From JAWSVE01 sp050633885 (GTDB taxonomy: Bacteria > Pseudomonadota > Gammaproteobacteria > Pseudomonadales > Cellvibrionaceae): a DNA stretch of 64,000 nt. Position 1 is the first letter of the stretch; each line of letters starts with the position of its first letter. The stretch spans positions 155,958-219,957 of the forward strand of contig JBOEHK010000004.1 in NCBI GenBank assembly GCA_050633885.1, written 5' to 3'. The notes beneath the pieces are model-generated. The model saw nothing but the letters and a program-made list of their open reading frames with translations. It was not told where the DNA came from and did no database searches. Made by a program: the position numbers and the translations under genes. Positions 27,601-37,807 of the stretch are shown here, one piece after another.

Positions 27601-30600
27601 AGCAGATTATGCTGAAAGTATTTTGACCGAAAACATGCATATATCAAATGATTTCTTTGATAACCTTCGATTAGGTAATTATTCTTTTACCGCATTAAAT
27701 GGAAATGTTTTTTTAGAAGGTACAGCCGATATTAATTTGGCTTACGATAGCTTGATTAAAAATAAAAATACCTCATTAAAAGATTCTGGAAATAATATTG
27801 ATGATGTTTTAGATATAGAACAAAAAGAAAATTATCTTAATTCTCCATCATCTTTAACCTTTTCCGCACAACGTATTGATCCTAATGTTGATAATACTGG
27901 AATTCTTAGTTTCGATTCGGGAGCAAAAATCACAGCGGCACCTCAATCTGTTATTCAGTTTCATGCCAATAATCGTGGTTTACTTGATGGCGAAGTGGTG
28001 ATAGCAGGGGGTGAAGTATATTCAACTTTAACTCAGATAAGTGCAGATACCAGTGAAGTCCCCACCACAAAAAACTATTTTTTATTTGGAGAAAATGCCC
28101 ACTTTGATTTATCAGCTGCTGCTTTTGAGATTCCCAGTTTTAATGAAAATACTAACCAAGAAAGATTATATAGATTGGTTGATGCTGGTACATTAAGTCT
28201 TGATGCAGCATTTGGTTTTGGAATAGTTAACCCCAACGCGTCAATATTGTTACGTGGAAAAAATATAATCTCTCAACAAAGAGTATTTTCAGATTCTTCT
28301 CAAAGTACCTATCAAGATGTAACTCTGCCATTAGCTGCAGGGGAGTTTTACCTTAGAGGTGAACTAGGTTTTGACATGGGAGCAACTGTTGATTTTGGCG
28401 ACTCTGGCGACGGTTTTCAAGGGGGGCTAGCAAGTTATCGTTTAGATGCAAATAGTCGCTTACCATTTAACGTTGGTGTCACTCAGTATATTCCTCTTGA
28501 ATTGGTTCTTGGATCTTCTTTAGCTGGTAAATCATCAGACATCAATTCGTTAGGTAATACATTCATTTTCGGTGATTTGATCGACTCCAATTATATCGCT
28601 AAAGGACAAATAGCTTCTGGGAACCTAGCTAACAACAATACATCACGCTTATTGTTTGATACAAATAACTCAACAAGAGGAGCGACATTAGCAAAAAGCA
28701 AAGTTATTTTGGCATCAGATATCAATATCTCTACACAAAATTCTGTTGTCTTTGATACTCCAACAATTGATTTAAACAATCATTCATTGGGCATTGATTC
28801 TTCTTATGTGCAACTAGGAGAAACAGGGATTGAATTGGGATATCAAGATGTCATCTCAGCAGAAAACGGCAGTGGTATTTTCACAATTAATGCACAGCTT
28901 GTTGATTTATTCGGTGATCTTTCTTTATCCAATGTGTCTCAAATTAATATTTCCGCTCTTGAAGGATTACGATATCGAAGCCCACCCATTAAAGCTTCTA
29001 GCGCATTTGCAAGAGGAAATAACCATCTGCAAACTCAAGCGGATATCTCTATCAGTGCACCTAAAATATGGGGTGAAACATATTCACGCTATTCATTTGA
29101 TCTGCTAGGAGCTGATAGTAGATTTGCTCTTTCTTCCAATGAAGAAGTATCTTCGCCAACTATTTCTTTCGGTAGTGAATTAACTATTAACGCTGACAGT
29201 ATCACTATTGCTAGTATTATCGAGAATCCTTATGGCGTCATTACTTTAAATGGAAATAAGGATGTCACCTTAACAGATCAAGCCACCTTAAGCGTTGGCG
29301 GTACTCAACAGACGCCTTTTGGTCGAGTACTAGGCGATGAATCTGCTTGGATTTATAACTATGGTGAACAAATTGATGCTTTAACTGAAAAAAAAATCAC
29401 CATTAATTCCCCCTCTATTCAATCTCTTTCAGGAAGCGTTATTGATTTAAGCGGTGGAGGATCTGTTTACGGAAGAGAATTTATTGCTGGCTTAGGTGGC
29501 ACTGTTGATATTCTAGATTCTGTGGATTATCACGATGCATTTGCAATCATTCCAACACAAGATTCAGGTTTTAGCCCTTACGATCTCATTGAGTTCAGCG
29601 GGAGCAATATTACTTGGGGAACACAGATAGAAATATCTGGTTCGTCACAATTGGCGAGTGGAACCTACACCGTGTTACCTGCAAATTATGCACTCATTGA
29701 AGGTGCATTTTTGGTAACTCCTGAGAGCCTTCCTATTGCTATCGGAAAAGATTTTAGCAGTACAAATAATTTTGGGGCTAGCATAGTTGCAGGAAGATTT
29801 CTAAATAGAGGTAGCATGGTTAGTGATGCGTGGTCAGGTTTTCGTGTAGAACCTGGAAACATAATTTCTAATCGTGCTAATTATGTGCTTGTTGAAGCCG
29901 ATAATTTTTTCCAAAATACTCAACCTGGCTCTAGGCCTGAAGAAAATGGACGCTTGACAGTCAGTGTAGATCAGAACTTAGATTTTTCTAGCACTGTAAA
30001 CTCATCACAGAGCTCACCGATAGGAGCAGGTTTTGATTTAGTTGCCGCTGGCGATATATTCATTGGTGACTTACCTCCTATTGATTTTACCGGTGTTCTT
30101 ATCTCACCCGATTTATTTGAAACTATTAATGCGGATTCAATTTTAGTCGGGGGCTCGCGAACATGGGCTAATAATGCTTGGCAAATTGAGGCGGTGACCA
30201 ATAACCTAACGATCAGTGATTCAGTATTAGAAGTCAACGAACTAGTGGCAACCGCGACAACGGGTATTAACATTGTCAACAATAGCCAAATATCAGCAGA
30301 TAAATTAGATATAGGAGATAATGGAAATTTTTGGCGCCCAGATGATCAAAGTGCCACGCTACTTATTTCTTCCACAAACATCAGTGGATTAGATCTTTCT
30401 TCAACAGATACGACGACTGCTTTTGTTAATGTTGACAACTCCAGCATAGTTTCTGTATCTGGTACTTTGGGTATTGTATTTGATGGTCTTTCCGATCTCG
30501 ATCGATTTTCATTTTCAAATTCTACCTCCACCTCTCCCTCTCCCTCTCCCTCTCCCATTAATACTCGACTACAACTTCTGAGTGAAAATATTATTGTGGG

Positions 30601-33600
30601 TGATACCAGTAATGGTGCGATTTTATCGAAAAATTTAATAGAACAAACATCTATCTCAGAATTGCGGGCTAATAAAACACTATCTTTTAATGAATCGATA
30701 GACTTACAAGCTAGCAATGTATTATTGCAAGCTGATCTTATAGATTTAACAAATAATATCAGTGTTGGTATTGTTGCAGATAAAAGTATTGATTTAATTG
30801 GTTCAACAAATAACAGTGAAATTTTAAATACCAAGACAAATACGCAATTTTCACTATCTGCGCCCATTATCAGATTAAATAATGACGACCTTAACCCTCT
30901 AGATTTTGCATCTAAGATATTGATTGGTAGCGAACAAGTCGCTATTAACGCAGAAACTGCATTTTTAGGGTCAGGGAATGTTGAGTTGCAAACAGCTGGT
31001 AGTTTGGCCGTTGACACACCTATTGTCGGTGCAAATTCTCCAACAGTTATGTCTATAAACTCCCAAGAGCTACTCAGTTTTACCGACTCGTTTAGTTCAC
31101 AAGAAAATCAAGCTGATACTTCAATTGCCACACCTGGCGCTAGCTTTTTCTTTTCTGGTACAGACGTAGATATTAATACTCAGGTATATGCTGCGAGTGG
31201 TTATGTCAATATAGACTCTCTGGAAAATATAAATATCGGTGAAAATGCCTTGTTTGATCTATCTTCCTACACTCAATTATTTGAAGATGGAATCAATAGC
31301 AACGATGCAGGAATATTCTCGGCAAAAGCAAACAATAATATTTATATTGCTGACACCAATAGTTTTGATTTTACCAACACGCATCAAACAACAAATGGGA
31401 AGGGCGGGGCAATTGAATTGATTGCAGGCGGTAACGTTGAGATTATTAGTGGTGCTTCAAATGAAGATTCTACCTCTATATTATCTCAAGGCGTCGACCT
31501 TAAGGTTCAATCCACGTCTTATTCTGAACAAACATGGGATGCTATTTTAGATTTAAATGCTAAGGGATTTAACGGAAGCCTAGACATATTAGCGACTGGT
31601 TCTGGGGAAAACCTCATAGTGGCAGCAAATGACATTTTAACATCAGAAAATTTACGTCTTGCCACACTTTCAGGACAACTAACCATTAGCGGTGAGATTG
31701 AAACAACCACAGCCGGTAAAACAATCCTACATGGAGGTAATGGTGTACAAATAACGAGTAATGCAATCTTAAAAAGTACGTCTAATAATAGTCAGCAAAA
31801 TGATCTATGGGTAGAAGCACCTAATGGAGCGGTTAATATTGATTCTGCAGCCAATTTCTCAATTGCTGGTGACGTCAATATTGTAAAAAATGTAAATGAT
31901 ATTAATACTCACGCAGTGTTTGAGACTGCTGATAATATTTCAGGATCAACGTCTTTGTTTTTAAGTGAATCAAAGGAGTGGACTACAGCAGCTGATATTC
32001 AAACATCAGCCACTTCTCTTATAGCTCAAGTCGATGCAACCAATCCCAATGATTTTATTGCTAGTACAGAAAATATCAACGTCAGACCATATCTCGATAT
32101 TTATTCTAGCAACAATTTAATTATTAATAGCGCTATTGATTTGGTAAATCTTGAAACTTCAAACAACCAGCCAGGTATCTTACAACTTAGAAGTAACGGC
32201 GATATCCTTTTTAACGATCATCTTAACGCAGCTGTTAAAAAAGAAACCATTGATCCTAGTGCAGCTCCTACATCTGTTTTACTCTCAAAGGATTCTTGGA
32301 GTGTTTCCATATCAGCTGGAAATGATTTGTCTGGGCAATATGCCTTTTTAGACCTATTGAATACACAAGGGGATATTAAATTCTCGACAAATAGCTATTT
32401 ACAAACAGGCACAGGCGACATTGATATCTTTGCTTCTGGAAATATCGAAATGTCTGGAGAAAGCTATATTGCCAGTCTAGGTAAAGCAGATTATTTGACG
32501 GATAGTTTTTTAGGAAAAGACTTACCTTCTTGGGGAGACAAACCTTATGTTGATTTGTATATAGGATTAGTCGACTTTTCTGGCTTCAGTCGTGATGGTG
32601 GAAATATATCAATTAGGTCTGGTGGAGACCTAACAGGGCAATCGTTAGCGCAAACTCCTCATAATTTCATTCTTCGTCTATCCAGCGACCAATTTGATTT
32701 AACCTCAAACGTATTTTTGGATAAAAAATACGATGGGATTAGAACATGGGCCCTTGCATCAGATTTAATTTCTGGTGGTATACATGCAGTAGGGGGAGGA
32801 AATCTTGATGTAGAAACGAATGGTAAGATTAGTACTGTTGGATTTTCAACGCCGAGTTTGGGCATCGATAATGATTTTTCTGATTCAAGTGTAGATGAAG
32901 TTATTCATGGTGGCGATTTAAATATTGTAAGTAGGAAAGATATAACGCAATCAAGCTTTTCAAACGATGGCGCAAAAATATCAGTAAGATCAATTGGACG
33001 ATTAGGTAATGAAACACAACCAATCATGCTAGCAGGATCAGATACCAACATTAATTTATTGAGTGGTCGAGGTATTAGTTACGCTTCAATCTTAAATACT
33101 TTCAATGTTCCCCTTGTAAGTACCAATGTTAGAAGACAGTTATTTCCAGAAAGTAATATTCGCGACTATGACGGCGTATATTTTGATGGTTTTGATACCA
33201 CCAATTTATTTCTCACCAGCACAACGGGAGATATATATCTGCAAGGATCCTCTAACGAGGTTAAGAAGTTTTTACCACTTATAAACTTCCCAGATCTATA
33301 TTCTTTTGGTAGTAATATAATGTCTATATTGCCATCTAATCTTAGCGTCAAAGCTTTAGATGGAAATATCATATTAAAAAATTCACTAGCCCAATACCCA
33401 TCAGAACTTGCAAATATTCAGTTAAAAGCAAGTGAAAATATATTGGCAAATAATAATGGTGTCGTTTATCGCATTCCTGATATTTCACCAGATTCATTAT
33501 CTTCTTCAGAAAATTTATCCCAAAGTGCTACCTCTACCGTTTTTACAGATCTAAATGATCAGATACAAGAATTTCTATTCTCACCCTTTGGCATTAACGA

Positions 33601-35926
33601 ACATGCAGATAGTTTAATTGATCGATCTAATAGTGGTGATGCCTTGTTTCAAGCCTTAAACGGTTCTATAGGTAACGACAAATCCTTCTCTTTTATAGTA
33701 CCGAAACCCATCACCGTTATTGCTGGGCAAGATATAATCAATACGTCATTCGAAATACAACATTCTCAAAGAGATCAAATCAGTCTAATCTCAGCTGGAG
33801 AAAATATTTCTTATCCTCTGAGCTTTACTAAAGGTCGTTTAACGACAGGGCAAGTTGCAAAAAACATCACGATAGGCGGACCTGGTGATTTATTGGTAAC
33901 AGCAGGAGGAAATATTCAGCTGGGTGCCAGCGGTGGAATACTTTCTATTAGCAACCGCGACAACCCAATCCTTCCTTCTACAGGCGCTAATCTCCATGTG
34001 TATGCCGGATACAATAATAAAGGAAATTTTAAAGATCTTGTTGGCGATGGTGTTAGATCTAATAACGACCTCTTGATTTTTGAAAATTTACAACGGCAAG
34101 ATAATTCACTAGACATAGATAATTTATCTATGATTGGATGGTTAAACAATTTTCTGTCTAACCAATTATCATCGACAATAAATGAGAAAGAGTTGATCAA
34201 TCAAATTGATACGCTCATTGCTGTTGCTGACGTGGTCAAACGAGCAATAGGTTCTTCTGTCAATTCAACATCTATCATTGATGAATTAAGTACAGCTGAC
34301 AAGTCTCTTTCTACGGTTAACCAACTTCTCAATACCATCCATCAACTCGATTCAAATAATATGCAAGATAGGTTGATATTATCAACTGAAGCTTTACATA
34401 TTGTAAAAAATCTACTGATAACTGCACCGTCAAGTCAAATCACCAATATTTCAAAAGATCTTTTAAGTATTACAGCTGAATCTTCAAACGATATATTCTC
34501 AACATTTGATGACTCCCTTAAATTACGAATTGCAGCTAGCTCATTAAAAGAAATTGCACTATCTAACCCCAGCAGCATCGTTGATAAAGGTCAATATTTA
34601 TTTTCAGAGCCGGAATTAGGAGAAACCGGGTTTACTTCAATAGAAGAACGTGCCAATGCTAAAGAAAAATATTTTAATGCAATGGGTAGTATCATTACAT
34701 TGGAATATCTGCTTACTCCCGAACGCGAGAAATATTTAATTTCGGCATTTCCTCAATCTAACACGTTGGCTGATGTTTCAAATTTTTCTGCCTCTGAATT
34801 ATTAACAACGACTGTCAATATTTTTGATAACTCAAATCGATCGCAACAGTTACTAATAGCAGAAAAAATAATGACGGATCACACAAAACAAAGCAGTATC
34901 GAAGGAGCTGAATCCGGTAATGCCATCCTCAATTTTGAACGAGGATACATGACACAACAGCTTTTCTTTGGCTCTGATTATTCAACCTTACTTTCAGGAA
35001 TGAACGAAAAGATAATACAAATAGAATCTGGAAATTCCTCAATATCATCAAATGTAAATTTTGGCTCTAGAGGAGGGCAGGAGCTTACTCACTTAGATCA
35101 AGTGTTTTCAGCGTGGGGAATTGAAAATGACATGATAGAAAACCCTTCATCTCCATCTAATATCGATTTAGTCTTTTCAACAATTCAGTCCGCTAATGGG
35201 GGCAACGTCAATGTATTTGCTCCCACAGGGAGTATTAATGTTGGCTTGGCCAAAGACCAATTAGACGCATTAGAAGTTACTAAAACCTCTTCTGAGTTAG
35301 GGATTATTGCGTTTGGTCGTGGAGATATAAACAGCGTTGTCGCAGATGCATTTAATGTTAATGAGTCAAGGGCTTTCAGTTTGTCCGGTGGAGATTTAAG
35401 TTTGTGGTCTGGTTTTGGAGATATTGATGCCGGTCGTGGAGCGAAAACATCTTTTTCTACTCCCGCACCTCAATTTCAAATTAGTACAACCACAGGTTTA
35501 TTAACAACGATTCGACCTCCTGCTGTTTCGGGATCCGGTATTCGTACTTCAGCAAGTAGAACATCGAGTAACGAAGTGTTAAACAATCAACGTCGATTTT
35601 ATGAAGTAGCCGATGGGGAAGGCTCAACTTATTTATCTACTGCCTTAGGAGTTGTTGACGCAGGTGAAGCGGGAATTCAATCTGCCGGTGATTTATTTAT
35701 TGCAGCAGCAGAAGTCGGTGGTGCTGACAACATTAGTGTTGGCGGTGTTTCAATCGGTGCAACAGCAAACACTTCTGTAGGAGCTGATGTGGCCGGTGCT
35801 GGTAATGTTGCTAATTCGGCCACCGATTCCGTTCAAGAATCTATTACTGCCGCAGCCTCAGGTGGCGGACAACAAGAAGATGTTTCAGCATTTATAACCA
35901 TCGAGTTAATTGATACAGGAACTTAG
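24689..35926 (+). CDS. Giant TpsA filamentous-haemagglutinin-like exoprotein (3745 aa)
   Basis: Secreted beta-helix adhesin-type protein. A long N-terminal leader with hydrophobic stretch (FSSTLFFTSLGIGASFLVV) ends near NINAQ. The TPS secretion domain follows at about 60-310, with FNIGANNQVIFNQPNQDSVA and the NPNGIFFG motif at 181-188, the hallmark of haemagglutination-activity domains. The body consists of irregular beta-helical repeats (GDITL, GGDI, DVSG patterns). Near the C-terminus LWSGFGDIDAGRGAKTSFST matches the DUF3739-type end region of large FHA proteins. Asn/Asp/Ser-rich, almost no Cys. The start at 24689 overlaps the tpsB stop. An in-frame ATG at 24740 is an alternative. A hexamer repeat encodes a Ser-Pro run at about residue 1950. 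Confidence 0.92.
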   Translation: MKIYFDNIKKNKAKKNAMNNNSKHHFLATCFSSTLFFTSLGIGASFLVVDNINAQTQQITTARPTDRWKENTSGSYLGNLGIPVKIDNLLPQLETTDDDLLAGLKSGSATITTSEDGFNLIVDQDGNRLLAYWDSFNIGANNQVIFNQPNQDSVALNIIGQESPSAIFGSLTCSAACWLINPNGIFFGEGSQINTRGFIAAAMEFTGVPMDSALIDSNVTQWFERDNLFDGIDTSLPFLTNAHDHTQDITDGDNDVPRIIVQSGAEIVSNNATALLAGPEVINEGYISSEEGQVVLAGSKKDVFLALTDPEAKPTAKLDYRGFLVEVNSGSGDERGAVVNAGELVSNFGNVTLVASEIVQAGKIKSKTAVDVNGSIRLISRDQAEVKALGNALDTIDVIVPLYYENNTEVPRKANSNIAIGTESGDITIAKDSVMEITVDDSSRTATDADSFQQPKSQVIVEANTIVMEENSSIVAPSGEVIIRARENPDKELTLSQTDIDSESLFEMRDGSSIDVSGTTTTQLDSSRNTVKFFVTSDELKNSPEQKNGVLLRETVEIDIQRGTDLFDWTVALDNIQKTANERSATGGSVSIRSDNATIIGNNTTVDVSGGYVTYDAGFVQTTRLLGQNGFVDISDANPNDLYLSIINTEEQLVSDPKWGSVNNYRPGLGPSLNYREEYIEGKNAGFLTIDSPSQLLSDSSALLASVKQGVFQRQFSNSATAGDITLNLFSTKSFDIRIVDYAGSIEKQLMDQRVLQGLIPGNPLSNGELIIDSEVIERSGAKKFVLKNEFGSILQDDTDLNLGRQSGLDFTAQNIEIQGNIHTTGGDILLSQKNNLNEGRLFINGTIDTSGEWVNDTFSRTTVASRLSNQNTRSVLSNQYNVASIDAGDINLSSEVLLELSDTASFSLNAGAWLKNSEKLSIGKAGNIDLTAKKDGGLPAQFISHGPLSISALDGNSGGTLSFSVKDIVVADYAESILTENMHISNDFFDNLRLGNYSFTALNGNVFLEGTADINLAYDSLIKNKNTSLKDSGNNIDDVLDIEQKENYLNSPSSLTFSAQRIDPNVDNTGILSFDSGAKITAAPQSVIQFHANNRGLLDGEVVIAGGEVYSTLTQISADTSEVPTTKNYFLFGENAHFDLSAAAFEIPSFNENTNQERLYRLVDAGTLSLDAAFGFGIVNPNASILLRGKNIISQQRVFSDSSQSTYQDVTLPLAAGEFYLRGELGFDMGATVDFGDSGDGFQGGLASYRLDANSRLPFNVGVTQYIPLELVLGSSLAGKSSDINSLGNTFIFGDLIDSNYIAKGQIASGNLANNNTSRLLFDTNNSTRGATLAKSKVILASDINISTQNSVVFDTPTIDLNNHSLGIDSSYVQLGETGIELGYQDVISAENGSGIFTINAQLVDLFGDLSLSNVSQINISALEGLRYRSPPIKASSAFARGNNHLQTQADISISAPKIWGETYSRYSFDLLGADSRFALSSNEEVSSPTISFGSELTINADSITIASIIENPYGVITLNGNKDVTLTDQATLSVGGTQQTPFGRVLGDESAWIYNYGEQIDALTEKKITINSPSIQSLSGSVIDLSGGGSVYGREFIAGLGGTVDILDSVDYHDAFAIIPTQDSGFSPYDLIEFSGSNITWGTQIEISGSSQLASGTYTVLPANYALIEGAFLVTPESLPIAIGKDFSSTNNFGASIVAGRFLNRGSMVSDAWSGFRVEPGNIISNRANYVLVEADNFFQNTQPGSRPEENGRLTVSVDQNLDFSSTVNSSQSSPIGAGFDLVAAGDIFIGDLPPIDFTGVLISPDLFETINADSILVGGSRTWANNAWQIEAVTNNLTISDSVLEVNELVATATTGINIVNNSQISADKLDIGDNGNFWRPDDQSATLLISSTNISGLDLSSTDTTTAFVNVDNSSIVSVSGTLGIVFDGLSDLDRFSFSNSTSTSPSPSPSPINTRLQLLSENIIVGDTSNGAILSKNLIEQTSISELRANKTLSFNESIDLQASNVLLQADLIDLTNNISVGIVADKSIDLIGSTNNSEILNTKTNTQFSLSAPIIRLNNDDLNPLDFASKILIGSEQVAINAETAFLGSGNVELQTAGSLAVDTPIVGANSPTVMSINSQELLSFTDSFSSQENQADTSIATPGASFFFSGTDVDINTQVYAASGYVNIDSLENINIGENALFDLSSYTQLFEDGINSNDAGIFSAKANNNIYIADTNSFDFTNTHQTTNGKGGAIELIAGGNVEIISGASNEDSTSILSQGVDLKVQSTSYSEQTWDAILDLNAKGFNGSLDILATGSGENLIVAANDILTSENLRLATLSGQLTISGEIETTTAGKTILHGGNGVQITSNAILKSTSNNSQQNDLWVEAPNGAVNIDSAANFSIAGDVNIVKNVNDINTHAVFETADNISGSTSLFLSESKEWTTAADIQTSATSLIAQVDATNPNDFIASTENINVRPYLDIYSSNNLIINSAIDLVNLETSNNQPGILQLRSNGDILFNDHLNAAVKKETIDPSAAPTSVLLSKDSWSVSISAGNDLSGQYAFLDLLNTQGDIKFSTNSYLQTGTGDIDIFASGNIEMSGESYIASLGKADYLTDSFLGKDLPSWGDKPYVDLYIGLVDFSGFSRDGGNISIRSGGDLTGQSLAQTPHNFILRLSSDQFDLTSNVFLDKKYDGIRTWALASDLISGGIHAVGGGNLDVETNGKISTVGFSTPSLGIDNDFSDSSVDEVIHGGDLNIVSRKDITQSSFSNDGAKISVRSIGRLGNETQPIMLAGSDTNINLLSGRGISYASILNTFNVPLVSTNVRRQLFPESNIRDYDGVYFDGFDTTNLFLTSTTGDIYLQGSSNEVKKFLPLINFPDLYSFGSNIMSILPSNLSVKALDGNIILKNSLAQYPSELANIQLKASENILANNNGVVYRIPDISPDSLSSSENLSQSATSTVFTDLNDQIQEFLFSPFGINEHADSLIDRSNSGDALFQALNGSIGNDKSFSFIVPKPITVIAGQDIINTSFEIQHSQRDQISLISAGENISYPLSFTKGRLTTGQVAKNITIGGPGDLLVTAGGNIQLGASGGILSISNRDNPILPSTGANLHVYAGYNNKGNFKDLVGDGVRSNNDLLIFENLQRQDNSLDIDNLSMIGWLNNFLSNQLSSTINEKELINQIDTLIAVADVVKRAIGSSVNSTSIIDELSTADKSLSTVNQLLNTIHQLDSNNMQDRLILSTEALHIVKNLLITAPSSQITNISKDLLSITAESSNDIFSTFDDSLKLRIAASSLKEIALSNPSSIVDKGQYLFSEPELGETGFTSIEERANAKEKYFNAMGSIITLEYLLTPEREKYLISAFPQSNTLADVSNFSASELLTTTVNIFDNSNRSQQLLIAEKIMTDHTKQSSIEGAESGNAILNFERGYMTQQLFFGSDYSTLLSGMNEKIIQIESGNSSISSNVNFGSRGGQELTHLDQVFSAWGIENDMIENPSSPSNIDLVFSTIQSANGGNVNVFAPTGSINVGLAKDQLDALEVTKTSSELGIIAFGRGDINSVVADAFNVNESRAFSLSGGDLSLWSGFGDIDAGRGAKTSFSTPAPQFQISTTTGLLTTIRPPAVSGSGIRTSASRTSSNEVLNNQRRFYEVADGEGSTYLSTALGVVDAGEAGIQSAGDLFIAAAEVGGADNISVGGVSIGATANTSVGADVAGAGNVANSATDSVQESITAAASGGGQQEDVSAFITIELIDTGT
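30532..30555. repeat. Hexanucleotide repeat inside tpsA
   Basis: Four CTCTCC units in tandem, encoding a Ser-Pro dipeptide run (TSPSPSPSPIN). Unit length is a multiple of three, so copy-number change would alter linker length without a frameshift. Confidence 0.85.
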
Positions 35927-35928
35927 TT

Positions 35929-37764
35929 ATGTTTTCGGAAAAGAGAGCTTCAATAAATCGAATTTTATTATTCATTACAACATTTTGTTGGAGTGTAATG
36001 TCTCAAGCGTGGTGGAATGATGACTGGCCATATAGGTCACAAATCAATATTGATGCAAGCATAACTGGCGCAAACATCTCTGAAACGATGACAGACACTA
36101 CAGTACTAATTAAATTGCACTCGGGAAATTTCGATGATTTTTTTCTTTTGAAAAATGATTTGAGTGACCTTCGATTTATTGCGGGAGATGATCAAACCCC
36201 ACTTAAATACCATGTTGAGCATTTCGATTTAATCAATCAATTTGTTTATATCTGGGTTAAAGTTCCAAAAATTTCAGGGGGAATCAATACAGAAAAAATA
36301 TGGATGTATTATGGAAATGAATCAGCTGTAAAAAATGAAGATAAAAGCGGATCTTACGATGCACATACGGCCTTGATTTATCATTTTTCTAAATCTGAAA
36401 CCTTACCATTAGATGCAACCGCTTATTCTGCAAATGCAACAGAATTTACTGGCGAAACTTCAGAACAAAGTCATATTGCAGCTGGCGCAATTTTCAATGG
36501 ATCAAGTTTATTAAAAATACCTGATCTACCATCATTCGAAATAAGTGAAGGACAGGGGCTGACTATCTCTTTTTGGCTAAAAGCAGATGCCAACCAAAAA
36601 AATATTGCTATCTTTGAACGTAGTGATGGCAATCGATCTCTGACTTTATCTTTAAACGATACAAACATTTCCGCTCATCTTACAAGTAGCTCAGGGGAAA
36701 CATATATGACTCCTGATGCGCCGGTTCTTAGCTCTGATAGTTGGCACCATATAGGTTTAATTCTTGGTAATGAACGTATGAGCCTCTATGTTGATGGTAG
36801 CGAAGTTTCTTATACACCGATTACTTTATTATTAATGTCAGGAGATTGGATCTTTGGCGATGCCGTAAAAGGAGGAAAAGCTTTTCAAGGAACGATCGAC
36901 GAATTGCGTGTCGACAATACGGCTCGAAATCCAGCATGGATTAAAACAGCCATTGCATCACAAGGAATGATGAATACTCTTCTAAAGGTTCAGCCAGCCG
37001 AACAATTAGGAAATGGTGGCGGTGGTGATAATGGAATGTGGGCCGTATTGTTAAAAAGTACTGGTGAAACCGGATGGACTGTCATCATTGCACTAGGAAT
37101 CATGGCGGGAATCAGCTGGATAGTCATGTTTGGAAAGTTTTTTTATATCCAACGAGTTCTAAAACAAAACCAAGGCTTTTTAGCAGAGTTTAGGGAAATC
37201 GGTAATGGAGACCCAACGCAAGTTGACAAGCCTGAAGACGGAGAAGATTTTGATCAAGCTCCGATAACGCAAGCATTGTTTGGTCGGGGTGACCACTATC
37301 AAAGCTCTCCAATTTATCGTTTATACCACCGTGGCGTACAAGATGTTAAATCCAGAGTAAAACCAAATGTTAGCGTTAAAACAACAGGCTTAAAACGACA
37401 GAATATTGAAGCTATTAAAGCGAGCCTTGATGCCCAAATGATACGAGAGGCGCAGCGCTTAAACTCGCAAATGGTGTTATTAACTATTGCGATCAGTGGA
37501 GGGCCATTTCTAGGTCTTTTGGGAACCGTTCTTGGGGTGATGATTACATTCGCAGCTATTGCTTTAACAGGTGATGTCAATATCAGCGCGATTGCTCCAG
37601 GTGTAGCGGCAGCGTTGCTAACTACTGTGGCAGGCTTGATTGTCGCCATTCCAGCGTTATTTGGATATAACTATTTAGCAACCCGAATAAAAGAATCAAT
37701 AGCCGATATGCGTGTATTTTCTGATGAATTTATTACAAGAATTGCAGAATATTATGCGAAATAA
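35929..37764 (+). CDS. DUF2341-LamG-ExbB fusion (MotA/TolQ/ExbB proton-channel protein with large periplasmic head)
   Basis: A 611-residue fusion. After a signal-like N-terminus, QAWWNDDWPYRSQINID begins a DUF2341 domain (about 25-125). A LamG/concanavalin-like domain follows (about 145-355: AGAIFNGSSLL, ISFWLKAD, SWHHIGLILGN, FQGTIDELRVDN). A membrane helix GWTVIIALGIMAGISWIVM near 390 leads into an ExbB/TolQ core, whose last two helices carry SGGPFLGLLGTVLGVMITF and ISAIAPGVAAALLTTVAGL. The C-terminal half would form the proton channel with ExbD, and the N-terminal half would project into the periplasm and may bind glycan or protein. It begins three bases after the tpsA stop and is followed by exbD and a TonB-like gene. 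Confidence 0.88.
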   Translation: MFSEKRASINRILLFITTFCWSVMSQAWWNDDWPYRSQINIDASITGANISETMTDTTVLIKLHSGNFDDFFLLKNDLSDLRFIAGDDQTPLKYHVEHFDLINQFVYIWVKVPKISGGINTEKIWMYYGNESAVKNEDKSGSYDAHTALIYHFSKSETLPLDATAYSANATEFTGETSEQSHIAAGAIFNGSSLLKIPDLPSFEISEGQGLTISFWLKADANQKNIAIFERSDGNRSLTLSLNDTNISAHLTSSSGETYMTPDAPVLSSDSWHHIGLILGNERMSLYVDGSEVSYTPITLLLMSGDWIFGDAVKGGKAFQGTIDELRVDNTARNPAWIKTAIASQGMMNTLLKVQPAEQLGNGGGGDNGMWAVLLKSTGETGWTVIIALGIMAGISWIVMFGKFFYIQRVLKQNQGFLAEFREIGNGDPTQVDKPEDGEDFDQAPITQALFGRGDHYQSSPIYRLYHRGVQDVKSRVKPNVSVKTTGLKRQNIEAIKASLDAQMIREAQRLNSQMVLLTIAISGGPFLGLLGTVLGVMITFAAIALTGDVNISAIAPGVAAALLTTVAGLIVAIPALFGYNYLATRIKESIADMRVFSDEFITRIAEYYAK

Positions 37765-37807
37765 GCCGCAGGAAGCCGTGTAGCATGAAAAATATTTGGA
37801 GCAATTT

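Noticed and set aside
30346..31017. A 223-codon minus-strand reading frame inside tpsA
   Set aside because: Antisense shadow of the repetitive Ser/Thr/Asn-rich exoprotein gene; the product has no recognisable domain.
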